Made by a program: the position numbers and the translations under genes
Shown here: in pieces, positions 27,302 to 35,034 of the stretch
Position numbering within the stretch: the first letter of the stretch is position 1
Layout of the letters: each line of letters begins with the position of its first letter
Origin: Streptomyces sp. NBC_00457
Lineage (GTDB): Bacteria > Actinomycetota > Actinomycetes > Streptomycetales > Streptomycetaceae
DNA: 64,000 bases
Direction: 5' to 3'
Assembly (NCBI RefSeq): GCF_036014015.1
Contig: NZ_CP107905.1
Coordinates: 9,610,001-9,674,000 of the forward strand
Notes under the pieces: model-generated
The model's input: the letters and a program-made list of their open reading frames with translations, nothing else
Database searches by the model: none
What the model was told of the DNA's origin: nothing

Positions 27302-28014
27302 ACGAGGGCGTCCTGGTGGGCGTCCACGACGAGGTCGGTGATCTCCAGTGGCCGGGCGTACTGGTCGCACACCTGCCGCGTGACCCGGACCGAGGGTGTG
27401 TCGGGGAGGCGGGTGATGGAGTCCCGGTGGTGCAGGGTCAGTCCCGCCTGGCGCATCCAGTCGTAGACCCGCCTCAGCTGGGCCGCGGCGGCGCCGTCGG
27501 CCCGGTCGCGGTAGCGGCCCAGTTCCTCCACCTCGGTGAGGGCCACGGCGGAGAACGACGTCACGGCCGTACGCCGTCCGTGGCCGTCGGCGGTGGCGGA
27601 CTCGTAGCGGTGGACGAGCGTCGGCCGGTGCGGGGCGAGCCCCAGGGCCGTGGCGTGTTCCGGCGGGGGAGCCTCCCAGGTGACGGTGGCCCGGCCGACG
27701 GCGGCCGGATCGGTGGTCCGGGCGCCGACCGGGAAGGCGAGCGAGGGCGGGGTCCCGACCGGCGGGCCGGGCAGCGCCGCATGGCTGCCCCGGCGGTCGG
27801 TGGCGACCAGGCCGCCCCGGCGGAGCACCTCCAGCGCCTGCCGTACGGTCTCCCTGCTGACGCCGAAGTGACCGGCCAACTGCCGCTCCCCGGGGAGCCG
27901 TTCGCCGGGCGGGATGGTGCCGTCGCGCAGCTCGCCGAGCAACTCCGTCGCGATGCGCCAGTAGAGGGGCTGTCCTTCGGTGAGTGGATGGTCATGGTGG
28001 GTGGTGCGGGCCAT
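27271..28014 (-). CDS. GntR-family regulator, HutC/UTRA subfamily
   Basis: A 247-residue regulator: winged helix at residues about 15-80 (ERLPGERQLAGHFGVSRETVRQALEVLRRGG) and a UTRA ligand-binding domain at about 95-240 (LVHRYESATADGHG, YDWMRQAGLTLHHRDSITRLP). The ligand is unknown. A palindrome TGGTCTAAACCA sits 66 bases upstream of the start, resembling sites bound by the HutC group, including DasR. It converges on the MEDS-kinase gene with a 31-base overlap. Confidence 0.9.
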   Translation of the reverse strand: MARTTHHDHPLTEGQPLYWRIATELLGELRDGTIPPGERLPGERQLAGHFGVSRETVRQALEVLRRGGLVATDRRGSHAALPGPPVGTPPSLAFPVGARTTDPAAVGRATVTWEAPPPEHATALGLAPHRPTLVHRYESATADGHGRRTAVTSFSAVALTEVEELGRYRDRADGAAAAQLRRVYDWMRQAGLTLHHRDSITRLPDTPSVRVTRQVCDQYARPLEITDLVVDAHQDALVYEFTLPAAG

Positions 28015-28079
28015 GCCGCGCCTCCTGTGTGGTGACGTACCGTAGCCGTGCGGGCTCGTTGCGCCACCACATCTAGCAT

Positions 28080-28091
28080 TGGTCTAAACCA
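28080..28091. promoter_or_regulatory. GntR/HutC-type operator TGGT-N4-ACCA
   Basis: TGGTCTAAACCA, upstream of the HutC-type regulator gene, differs at one base from the DasR-type core TGGTCTAGACCA. It is most simply an autoregulatory site. Confidence 0.55.
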
Positions 28092-28145
28092 GCAGGGAAG
28101 GGGTGCCCGCCGGTTCGGCCGAAACCCGCTCGCTGCGACGCGGTC

Positions 28146-29312
28146 TCACAACACGCTGTACAGGGCGTCGATCAGGGCCATCTTCCGTGGGTCGTCGGCT
28201 ATATGGGGCCCCATCCGGTTCATCACATACCCCAGCGCCACCCCCGCCTCCGGGTCGGCGAGACCGCAGGAGCCGCCGAAGCCGTCATGTCCGAAAGCCC
28301 GCGGGTTCGGCCCGTACGAGCCGTTCGGCCCACTGAGCCACAGACCGAGCCCGATCTCGGTCTCCTGCTCGAACCCGGCGCCGAGCACCAGATCCCGGCA
28401 CCTGCCCTGCCCCTCCCGCGCCCGCTCGGCCGCCTCGGGGGACAGGACGCGGTGGCCGTCGTGCGCGCCCCGGCCCGCGAAGATCCCGTACAGGGCGGCG
28501 ACCGCGCGGGCGGTGCCATGGCCGTTCACGGCGGGGAGTTCCGCGGCCCGCCACGCGGGCGTGTTGGCCTCGGTCGCGCCGACCAGGGGATTGGCCAGCG
28601 AGGCGAGCGCCTCCGGCCTCAACTGGCTGAAGATCGCGGCCTGTTCACTGCTCGACGCGGCCGGCGGATGCACCAGCTCGGCCACCCGGCCCGCCTCCTT
28701 CTCCGGCAGCCCGACGGTGAAGTCGATGCCGAGCGGCCCGGTCACCTCCCGCTCCAGGAACGCGCCGGGCAGCAGCCCCGAGACGCGCCGCACCACCTCG
28801 CCCACCAGGAAGCCGTACGTCATCGCGTGATACCCGGACCGGGTCCCCGGCTCCCACCAGGGCTCCGTCGCCGCCAGCCGCCCGACGGTGAACTCCCAGT
28901 CGTACAACTGCTCCAGCGAGTGCGGCTCACGCAGACCGGACAGACCGGCGCGGTGCGACAGCAGATGCCGTACGAGGACCTTGTCCTTGCCGGCCGCCGC
29001 GAACTCGGGCCAGTACGCGGCCACCGGTGCGTCCAGGTCGAGCAGCCCCCGGTCGGCGAGTATGTGCGCGCACAACGCCACCGGGCCCTTGGTCGTCGAC
29101 CACACGTTGACCAGCGTGTCGCGCTCCCACGCGCGCGTGCGGGCCGCGTCGGCCCAGCCGCCCCACAGGTCCACCACCGTCGTTCCGTGCACCGTGACGG
29201 CGACCGCGGCACCCAGCTCGCCTCGGTCCCGGAAGTTCTCCTCGAATGCCGTACGCACCGCCGTGAAGCGGGCGTCGCAGTGACCGTGGACCTGTGGCTC
29301 GTGCTCGGGCAT
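28146..29312 (-). CDS. serine hydrolase, beta-lactamase class C/esterase-like (S12 family)
   Basis: A 388-residue cytoplasmic-looking enzyme with the penicillin-binding fold. The nucleophile motif is STTK (Ser72, Lys75), the second motif is YHAMTYG (Tyr161), and FGHDGFGGSCG near residue 345 fills the role of the KTG region. Such proteins are often carboxylesterases (EstB type) rather than true beta-lactamases. GGAGG precedes ATG 29312; the open frame continues far upstream to 30383 but through the next gene, so it is not part of the protein. Confidence 0.88.
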   Translation of the reverse strand: MPEHEPQVHGHCDARFTAVRTAFEENFRDRGELGAAVAVTVHGTTVVDLWGGWADAARTRAWERDTLVNVWSTTKGPVALCAHILADRGLLDLDAPVAAYWPEFAAAGKDKVLVRHLLSHRAGLSGLREPHSLEQLYDWEFTVGRLAATEPWWEPGTRSGYHAMTYGFLVGEVVRRVSGLLPGAFLEREVTGPLGIDFTVGLPEKEAGRVAELVHPPAASSSEQAAIFSQLRPEALASLANPLVGATEANTPAWRAAELPAVNGHGTARAVAALYGIFAGRGAHDGHRVLSPEAAERAREGQGRCRDLVLGAGFEQETEIGLGLWLSGPNGSYGPNPRAFGHDGFGGSCGLADPEAGVALGYVMNRMGPHIADDPRKMALIDALYSVL

Positions 29313-29404
29313 GGCTCCTCCGTGGTTCGGACGTCGAGCCCGGGCCGCGACGCTGCGACCCGGGCCCGACGAACGTACCGACTGGTCGGACCGGAGAGAA
29401 GAGG

Positions 29405-30373
29405 TCAGGCGTAGGACCGCAGCCAGGTCAGCTGCGCCGCCTGCTGGTAGGGCCCGCCGCCCTCGTGGTCGTTGAAGTCGTACACCTCGATCGCCTTGTC
29501 CTCGTGCGCCCAGGCGTTGAAGGCCGCGAAGACGGTGGACGGCGGGCACGTCTGGTCCTCGAGGGCCGCCGAGAAGAGGGCGGGAGCGCTGCCGCGGGGC
29601 GCGAAGTGCACGGCGTCGAAGTAGGAGAGCGTGCGCAGGACGTCGGCGCCGCGGCCACGGTGCGTCTTGAGGTAGTTGCCGATCTCGCGGTACGGGTTGC
29701 GGTCCGTGAGGGTCGTCGCGCGCGGGAAGTCGCACAGGAACGGCACGTCCGGCGCCACCGCGACGAGGTCCGGGACCAGCCCGCCGACGGCGAGCGTGAT
29801 GCCGCCGCCCTGGCTGGCGCCCACCGCGACCGTGCGCGCCGGGTCGGTCAGCGGGTGCGCACGGGCCGCCTCCACGGCACGCACGCCGTCCGTGAACACA
29901 CGGCGGTAGTAGTAGTTCTCGGGCGCGTCGATGCCGCGTGTCATGAACCCCGGGTAGGCGGGCGCGCCCGCCACCGGGTCCGCGGTGCCCCCGCCGGCGC
30001 CCCACGCGCTGCCCTGCCCGCGGGTGTCCATCACGAAGTGCGCCCGGCCCGTGGACGCCCACAGCAGATGCTCGTGCGGCAGACCGCGTCCGCCGCCGTA
30101 GCCCACGAACTCCACGACCACCGGCACCGGCGCGTCGGCTCCCGCGGGTACCGTCAGCCAGCCCTTCACCGGGTGACCGCCGAATCCGGCGAACGTCACG
30201 TCGTACACCCGCACCGTCGTCAGCCCCGTGTCGACCGGCTCGAAGCGGGCGTCCAGATCGTGCTCGCGCGTCTCCTGCAGGGTCTTCGACCAGAACGCGT
30301 CGAAGTCCTCGGGCTCCACGGAGGAGCTGCGGTAGGCACGGAGCTCCTCCAGGGAGAGGTCGAACAGGGCCAT
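29405..30373 (-). CDS. acetylxylan esterase / cephalosporin-C deacetylase, CE7 family
   Basis: A 322-residue alpha/beta hydrolase that removes acetyl groups from sugars. The triad is readable: Ser187 in GASQGGG, Asp273 in LEDQTCP and His303 in NDHEGG. The conserved RGQGSAW (118-124) after DT is the CE7 oxyanion region. There is no signal peptide, so it acts on imported oligosaccharides, as usual for CE7. AAAGG precedes ATG 30373. It is followed by the serine hydrolase gene on the same strand after 92 bases. Confidence 0.93.
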   Translation of the reverse strand: MALFDLSLEELRAYRSSSVEPEDFDAFWSKTLQETREHDLDARFEPVDTGLTTVRVYDVTFAGFGGHPVKGWLTVPAGADAPVPVVVEFVGYGGGRGLPHEHLLWASTGRAHFVMDTRGQGSAWGAGGGTADPVAGAPAYPGFMTRGIDAPENYYYRRVFTDGVRAVEAARAHPLTDPARTVAVGASQGGGITLAVGGLVPDLVAVAPDVPFLCDFPRATTLTDRNPYREIGNYLKTHRGRGADVLRTLSYFDAVHFAPRGSAPALFSAALEDQTCPPSTVFAAFNAWAHEDKAIEVYDFNDHEGGGPYQQAAQLTWLRSYA

Positions 30374-30476
30374 GGACAACCACCTTTGCGAAGAGGACGT
30401 GCGAGTGATCACACCGTACGGGGGCGGTCGGACGACTGACCAGATCGCGTATGTGCCGGAGCGGCGGGCGTAGCGA

Positions 30477-31061
30477 TCAGGCCCAGCGACGTGTCCACTC
30501 CGGTTCCGTACGGGCCCACTCCCGTTCCCACTCGGCCAGCCGGTGGTGCATGGCCACATGGCGTACGACCCCATGTGCGAGGAGCACCACGCCTGCCGCG
30601 CAGCCTGTGGCGCAGAGGCCCATGGCGAGCGTGTGCTGCCACACCGCGAAGCCGTCCGGTGGCGGCGCGACGCTGCGGCCCCGGGAGTCGAACCACACGT
30701 GGACCGTCTGACCCGGCCGGCTGCCCGGCGGCACGAGCGCCCTGGCCGTGCGCTCGCCCTGGCCCGGCTCCGTCCAGCGCACGGTCACCTGGCGCGTGTG
30801 CGTCCGGCCGCCCTGCGCCGTCGGCAATGAGCCGGAAACGGCGCCGACCACCTCGGCCCGCACCTGGCGGCGCTCGGCGCGCTGGGCCGCCGCCGTGTCC
30901 CGAGCCTCGCCGTGAGCCCACCATGCCGCGGTGGCCCCGGCCAGCGGTGCGCCCACGAACAGCAGGACGGCGACGACCACCACCGTCCACGCCTCCACGA
31001 TGTCCGACCGGCGCCGCAGCGGGCTGGGCCGCCAGCGCCAGCCGCGCACCCGCGTTCGCAT
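30477..31061 (-). CDS. Rv1733c-like transmembrane protein (paralogue)
   Basis: 194 residues, with the same layout as the 21782-22363 protein: Arg-rich start with WRPSPLRRRSDIVEAW, a helix, an external domain of about 110 residues (VTVRWTEPGQGERTARALV, GQTVHVWFDSRG), a second helix and a charged tail. GAGGAGG just before ATG 31061 fixes the start. Function unknown. Confidence 0.75.
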   Translation of the reverse strand: MRTRVRGWRWRPSPLRRRSDIVEAWTVVVVAVLLFVGAPLAGATAAWWAHGEARDTAAAQRAERRQVRAEVVGAVSGSLPTAQGGRTHTRQVTVRWTEPGQGERTARALVPPGSRPGQTVHVWFDSRGRSVAPPPDGFAVWQHTLAMGLCATGCAAGVVLLAHGVVRHVAMHHRLAEWEREWARTEPEWTRRWA

Positions 31062-31151
31062 GTCGACCTCCTCGCCGTCACGCCTACGAGTGCCCACATC
31101 GAGTGACCTAAGCGGGCCGACCCGGCCGCCGGCCGGGGAGATCGAAGCCGG

Positions 31152-31907
31152 TCAGCCGAAGCGCTCGATCCGGATGCGGTCGACCGGCTGGCCTGCTGAG
31201 ACGAGCAGCCGTGAGGCGTGCTCGGCGAACGCGTTGGAGCCGCACACATAGGCCTCCCACCCACCGGGAGGCTGGTCGGCCAGGAGCGGGGCCACATGTG
31301 CGGCCGCCATACGACCCACGGGCACGCCGTGTGGCGCACTCCGCGTGAACACGGGCGTCGTCTCGGCGCCGTACTCCCGCCCGTAGATCAGCTCCTCGGG
31401 ACTGCGCACGGACACCAGCAGTCGCAGCGGCACGGACAGGCCCCGCGCCCGGTGGTGCCGCACCATCGACATCAGCGGTACGACGCCGGACCCCGCGCCG
31501 ATCAGCAGGGCGGGCCGGTCGCCGGGCCAGGCGAAGAAGCCGCTGAGCGGCCCGCGCACCTCGAGCCGGTCACCGGGCCGGGCCACGGTGTGGAACCAGC
31601 CCGAGACCTCGCCGCCCTCGACGTGATCGAGGGTCAGCTCGATATGCCCGGAGTCGTCGGGCGCGGACGCGAGGGAGTAGTGGCGCTGGGCCGCGTAGCC
31701 GTCCCCGGCGGTGAGCCGCAGCATCAGGTGCTGGCCGGGCAGGTGCCCCTGCCAGTCGGGCACGGCGAGCCGGAAGGTGGCGGCGTGCGGGGTCTCGCGG
31801 CGGATCTCGGTGATCGTGGCGGTCTGCCACACGGTGGCGGCCTGGTCGCTCACGGCGATCCGCCCGGGCACGGCGAAGCGCGTCGGGGGAGTGAAGGTCT
31901 CAGTCAC
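31152..31907 (-). CDS. ferredoxin-NADP reductase-like flavoprotein, partner of the Mo-oxidoreductase
   Basis: A 251-residue FAD/NAD(P)H oxidoreductase. The FAD motif is RHYSLAS; the pyridine-nucleotide side has LLIGAGSGVVPLMSMVRHH and the C-terminal YVCGSNAF. There is no 2Fe-2S domain. GTG 31907 overlaps the stop of the molybdopterin gene by eight bases, which suggests the two proteins form an electron-transfer pair, analogous to MsrP/MsrQ logic but with a soluble flavoprotein. Confidence 0.87.
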   Translation of the reverse strand: MTETFTPPTRFAVPGRIAVSDQAATVWQTATITEIRRETPHAATFRLAVPDWQGHLPGQHLMLRLTAGDGYAAQRHYSLASAPDDSGHIELTLDHVEGGEVSGWFHTVARPGDRLEVRGPLSGFFAWPGDRPALLIGAGSGVVPLMSMVRHHRARGLSVPLRLLVSVRSPEELIYGREYGAETTPVFTRSAPHGVPVGRMAAAHVAPLLADQPPGGWEAYVCGSNAFAEHASRLLVSAGQPVDRIRIERFG

Positions 31908-32505
31908 CGGAGTACCGCTGCTCCTCCCAGGGGTTGCCGCGGGCGTGGTAGCCGTTCTGTTCCCAGAAGCCCGGCTCGTCGTGGTCGAGGAGCCGGATGC
32001 CCGCGATCCACTTGGCGCTCTTCCAGAAGTACAGATGCGGCACCAGCAGGCGTGCGGGACCACCGTGCTCGGGCGCGAGGGGCTGACCGTCGTACTCCCA
32101 GGCGATCCAGGCCCGTCCGCCGGTCAGGTCCGCGAGCGGCAGGTTCGTGGTGTATCCGGTGTGCGAGTAGGCGACGGCATGTGTGGCGGCCACATGCGGG
32201 CGCACCATATTGAGGAAGGCGTCCAGCGAGACGCCGCCGAAGCGCACGCCGAACTTCGACCAGCTCGTCACACAGTGGATGTCACCCTCGTACGCCGAGG
32301 CCGGCAGCTCGTGCGCCTGCTCCCAGTTCCAGGTGCGGGGCTCCTCCACCAGGCCGTCGACACGGAAGGTCCAGTCGGCGGGCGCCAGTTCGGGAGTGAC
32401 CTCCGCGGACAGGACGGGCCAGTCGTCGCCCGCGTCGTACTGGCCGGGCGGGAGCCCCGGGTCGTCGACGCGCGGGCGTCCGGTGAAGCCTCGGGTGACA
32501 TTCAT
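31900..32505 (-). CDS. molybdopterin-dependent oxidoreductase, sulfite-oxidase/YedY fold
   Basis: A 201-residue single-domain protein of the sulfite oxidase family. The molybdenum-ligand Cys is Cys78 in DIHCVTSWSKFG, and GGPARLLVPHLYFWKSAKW is the conserved cofactor loop. There is no signal peptide, unlike periplasmic YedY/MsrP, so it should be cytoplasmic. The substrate is unknown. Coupled to the downstream reductase gene by an eight-base overlap. Confidence 0.88.
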   Translation of the reverse strand: MNVTRGFTGRPRVDDPGLPPGQYDAGDDWPVLSAEVTPELAPADWTFRVDGLVEEPRTWNWEQAHELPASAYEGDIHCVTSWSKFGVRFGGVSLDAFLNMVRPHVAATHAVAYSHTGYTTNLPLADLTGGRAWIAWEYDGQPLAPEHGGPARLLVPHLYFWKSAKWIAGIRLLDHDEPGFWEQNGYHARGNPWEEQRYSGD

Positions 32506-32610
32506 GCGGGTGCTGCCTCCAGGCCGCCGTGCGGACGTGCGCGGCGGCCCGTGATCGGACGTGATGGGTGCTTACGCAGTCCACCGTACGTGGCCTGCGG
32601 ACCTGCCCGG

Positions 32611-33099
32611 TCAGCGGTCCTCGGCACCCACCCCGGTCCACCCGTTGTAGCGCACGAGATACGCGGCGAACCGCTCCAGATCATCCGTCGGCCAGTCCGC
32701 GAGCCGTTCCCGCAATGCCGTCCGGCGGCTCTCGGTGACCTGGGTGAGGATGTTCCGGCCGGCGTCCGTCAGGTGCAGTACCTGCACGCGGTGGTCCTCC
32801 GGGGCGAGGCGGCGCTCGATGAGTTCGGTCCGCTCGAGCGCGGCGACCTGGCGGCTGACGGTGGACTTGTCGAGGGCGTAGTGCGCGGCCAGGTCGGTGG
32901 CGCGGCAGCCGCCGCTCTCCTCCAGGTGCCCCAGCAGGGTGTACGACACCAGCGACAACTCGGGGTGCATTCGGCCCGCCGAGGCCCGTGCGCGGCGGGC
33001 GAAAGCGGTCATCTCGCGCTGGATGGTCTCCACGGCCGTGTCCGCACCGGGCCCGCCGGCGCGGCCGACCGGCTCATCGGTCACGTCGGCTGCGTTCAC
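32611..33099 (-). CDS. MarR-family transcriptional regulator
   Basis: A 162-residue dimeric winged-helix regulator: AHYALDKSTVSRQVAALERTELIERR is the recognition region, and APEDHRVQVLHLTDAG the wing and following helix. The RBS is weak but typical. It may control the Mo-oxidoreductase pair downstream on the same strand (105-base gap), itself, or the divergent methyltransferase gene. A possible operator lies 23 bases upstream. Confidence 0.9.
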   Translation of the reverse strand: MNAADVTDEPVGRAGGPGADTAVETIQREMTAFARRARASAGRMHPELSLVSYTLLGHLEESGGCRATDLAAHYALDKSTVSRQVAALERTELIERRLAPEDHRVQVLHLTDAGRNILTQVTESRRTALRERLADWPTDDLERFAAYLVRYNGWTGVGAEDR

Positions 33100-33121
33100 G
33101 GAACCTCCCTCGCCCTGCTGG

Positions 33122-33134
33122 TTGCATAGTACAA
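33122..33134 (-). promoter_or_regulatory. possible MarR operator over the -10 region
   Basis: TTGCATAGTACAA is an imperfect 5-3-5 inverted repeat. On the minus strand it contains TACTAT, a good -10 box for the marR gene. A perfect GCTGC-N6-GCAGC repeat follows at 33139-33154. Confidence 0.45.
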
Positions 33135-33309
33135 CTTAGCTGCATTTCGGCAGCAGGGTGACAACCGCTCGCCCGATCCGGGTAATGTTGCCGTCCGGCC
33201 GCGGAGTGTCCCGGCCCTGACCGCCTGAGGAGGTGAGACCCATTACCACTGTGTCAGCTCGGGTGCTCGCCCCTCGAACCGGCGCGGATCGCCGACGCTA
33301 GGTGACCGC

Positions 33310-33340
33310 GAGAGCGCCCTTCGGCTCCCGAAAGGCTCTC
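33310..33340 (+). promoter_or_regulatory. 5'-leader hairpin before the HemK-like gene
   Basis: GAGAG pairs with CTCTC, then CC with GG and TTCGG with CCGAA around a three-base loop, with one bulge and one mismatch. It ends seven bases before the ATG. The only purine-rich ribosome-binding candidate, GAAAGG, is inside the 3' arm, so folding could limit translation. Confidence 0.4.
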
Positions 33341-33347
33341 GGCTTTC

Positions 33348-34133
33348 ATGCCACCTCTTTCTTCCCTGTCCTCGTACGACGCCGTCGTCCCCGCCCTGCG
33401 CGCCGCGGGCTGCGTCTTCGCCGAGGACGAGGCCCGGTTGATCCTGGGCGCGGCCCGCGACACCGACGAACTGGCCGCCATGGTGCGCCGTCGCGCGGAC
33501 GGCCTGCCCCTTGAACTCGTCCTCGGCTGGGCGGAGTTCCGCGGACTGCGGATCACGGTCGAACCCGGCGTCTTCGTGCCCCGCCGCCGTACCGAATTCC
33601 TCGTCGAACAGGCCCTGGCCCAGGCGCCGGACGCCTCCGTCGTCGTCGACCTGTGCTGCGGCTCCGGCGCGGTCGGCGCAGCCCTCGCCGCCACGCTCGG
33701 GCAAGTCGACCTGCACGCCGCCGACATCGACCCGGCGGCCGTGCGCTGCGCCCGCCGCAACATCGCCCCCCTCGGCGGACACGTGCACGCGGGCGACCTG
33801 TTCGAGGCGCTCCCAGGGGAACTGCGGGGCCGCGTCGACATCCTCGCGGCCAATGTGCCGTACGTCCCCACCGGCGAGGTCGCCCTGCTGCCCGCGGAGG
33901 CCCGCGACCACGAGCCGCTGGTCGCGCTCGACGGCGGCGCGGACGGACTGGACGTCCTGCGTCGTGTCGCCGCCGATGCGCCCCGATGGCTCGCGCCGGG
34001 CGGCTGTCTGCTGGTCGAGACGAGCGAGGCCCAGGCACCTGCGGCCGTCGACGCCTTCGCCGAGGGCGGTCTGACGGCCCGTCTGGCAGTGTCGGAGGAG
34101 TGGTACGCGAATGTCGTGATCGGCACTCTCTGA
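33348..34133 (+). CDS. HemK/PrmC-like protein-glutamine methyltransferase, variant NVPY motif
   Basis: A 261-residue SAM-dependent methyltransferase. The N-terminal helical domain is followed by the PrmC-type PRRRTEFLVEQAL, SAM loop VVDLCCGSGAVG (99-110) and HAADIDPAAV. The diagnostic NPPY is NVPY here (169-172). PrmC methylates the GGQ glutamine of release factors; Streptomyces should have a standard PrmC elsewhere, so this is probably a divergent paralogue for another amide substrate (inference). The start lacks a good exposed ribosome-binding site and is preceded by a hairpin. Confidence 0.85.
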   Translation: MPPLSSLSSYDAVVPALRAAGCVFAEDEARLILGAARDTDELAAMVRRRADGLPLELVLGWAEFRGLRITVEPGVFVPRRRTEFLVEQALAQAPDASVVVDLCCGSGAVGAALAATLGQVDLHAADIDPAAVRCARRNIAPLGGHVHAGDLFEALPGELRGRVDILAANVPYVPTGEVALLPAEARDHEPLVALDGGADGLDVLRRVAADAPRWLAPGGCLLVETSEAQAPAAVDAFAEGGLTARLAVSEEWYANVVIGTL

Positions 34134-34140
34134 CGCGGGG

Positions 34141-34881
34141 TCAGGTCGTGGCGCCGCTCTTCGAGGGCTCCGGGTCCTTCCCCTCACGGTGACCGGGGAA
34201 CTTGAAGTGCCGGTCGCCAGGCCCCCAGCCCTCGCCGTCGTCCTTGTCGTCCCGACTGCCGGAGATGACACGGGCGGCGGTGCGGGTGTCGTCGTCGGAA
34301 CGGGTACCGGCCAGGTGCGCCGACTCGCCTTCCTTCAGCTCATCGGCGCCCGAGTCGGACGAGCCGTCGTGCCAGACCGTGGTGTCCTCGTCAACCGTCC
34401 AGGTCCACTCGGCCCCGTCCTCGCTCTTGACCGTGACCTGGTCGCCGTCCACGTTCTCGATGGTGCCCCACTGCCAGATGCGGACGACCCAGTCGCCCGT
34501 GTCGCGGTCCTTGACGGTCGCCTCGCCGTGCGCGGCCTCGCCGCCGAGGCCGAACCCCATGCCCGGTCCGCGCCATGGGCGGCGGTCGTCGGGCGAGGAG
34601 GACTCTGAGGCGGTTCCGCCGGCGGCGGGCGTGGCGCCTTCGCCGGAACCCGACGCGGTGGCGGCGTAGGCGACCGTGCCGCCGAGGGCCAGGACGACGA
34701 CCGTCGCCGCCGCGGTCACGGCGCGGGCGCGTCCGGACCGGCGCTGCCACCGCGCGCGCAGCGCCGCTCCCGGTGGTGTCCGCTCCGGCTCGGGGCCGCC
34801 CGGCCCCATGAGCACTTCCCAGTCCGGTCCGCGCTGCTCGGGACCGCCGGCGGTGGGTTCCTGGTCCGGATTCTGCGTCAC
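34141..34881 (-). CDS. membrane-anchored hypothetical protein with DUF5666-like external domain
   Basis: 246 residues. A hydrophilic, Pro/Gly-rich cytoplasmic part of about 60 residues precedes one membrane helix (AVTAAATVVVLALGGTVAYAA). A flexible Ser/Gly linker leads to a small beta domain (WQWGTIENVDGDQVTVKSEDGAEWTWTVD, then ADELKEGESAHLAGTR) that resembles DUF5666-type domains, and the tail is highly charged. Function unknown. Converges with the HemK-like gene, seven bases apart. Confidence 0.65.
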   Translation of the reverse strand: MTQNPDQEPTAGGPEQRGPDWEVLMGPGGPEPERTPPGAALRARWQRRSGRARAVTAAATVVVLALGGTVAYAATASGSGEGATPAAGGTASESSSPDDRRPWRGPGMGFGLGGEAAHGEATVKDRDTGDWVVRIWQWGTIENVDGDQVTVKSEDGAEWTWTVDEDTTVWHDGSSDSGADELKEGESAHLAGTRSDDDTRTAARVISGSRDDKDDGEGWGPGDRHFKFPGHREGKDPEPSKSGATT

Positions 34882-35034
34882 GGCTCGCTCCCCTCACAGA
34901 AAGCACCCGGCATCCGTATGCCCTGTCCGTCTGCCATGCCTTGCTGTGATTGTGGGACGCGGCCGGTAAGACGCGGGTAATCAGTTCCTGTGAATACGGA
35001 CCATCCGACCCGTCAGTCCCATCCGTCCGTGCGG

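Noticed and set aside
29313..30383. Upstream extension of the serine hydrolase frame to 745 codons
   Set aside because: The extension covers the CE7 esterase gene in another frame, and a clear ribosome-binding site sits before ATG 29312.
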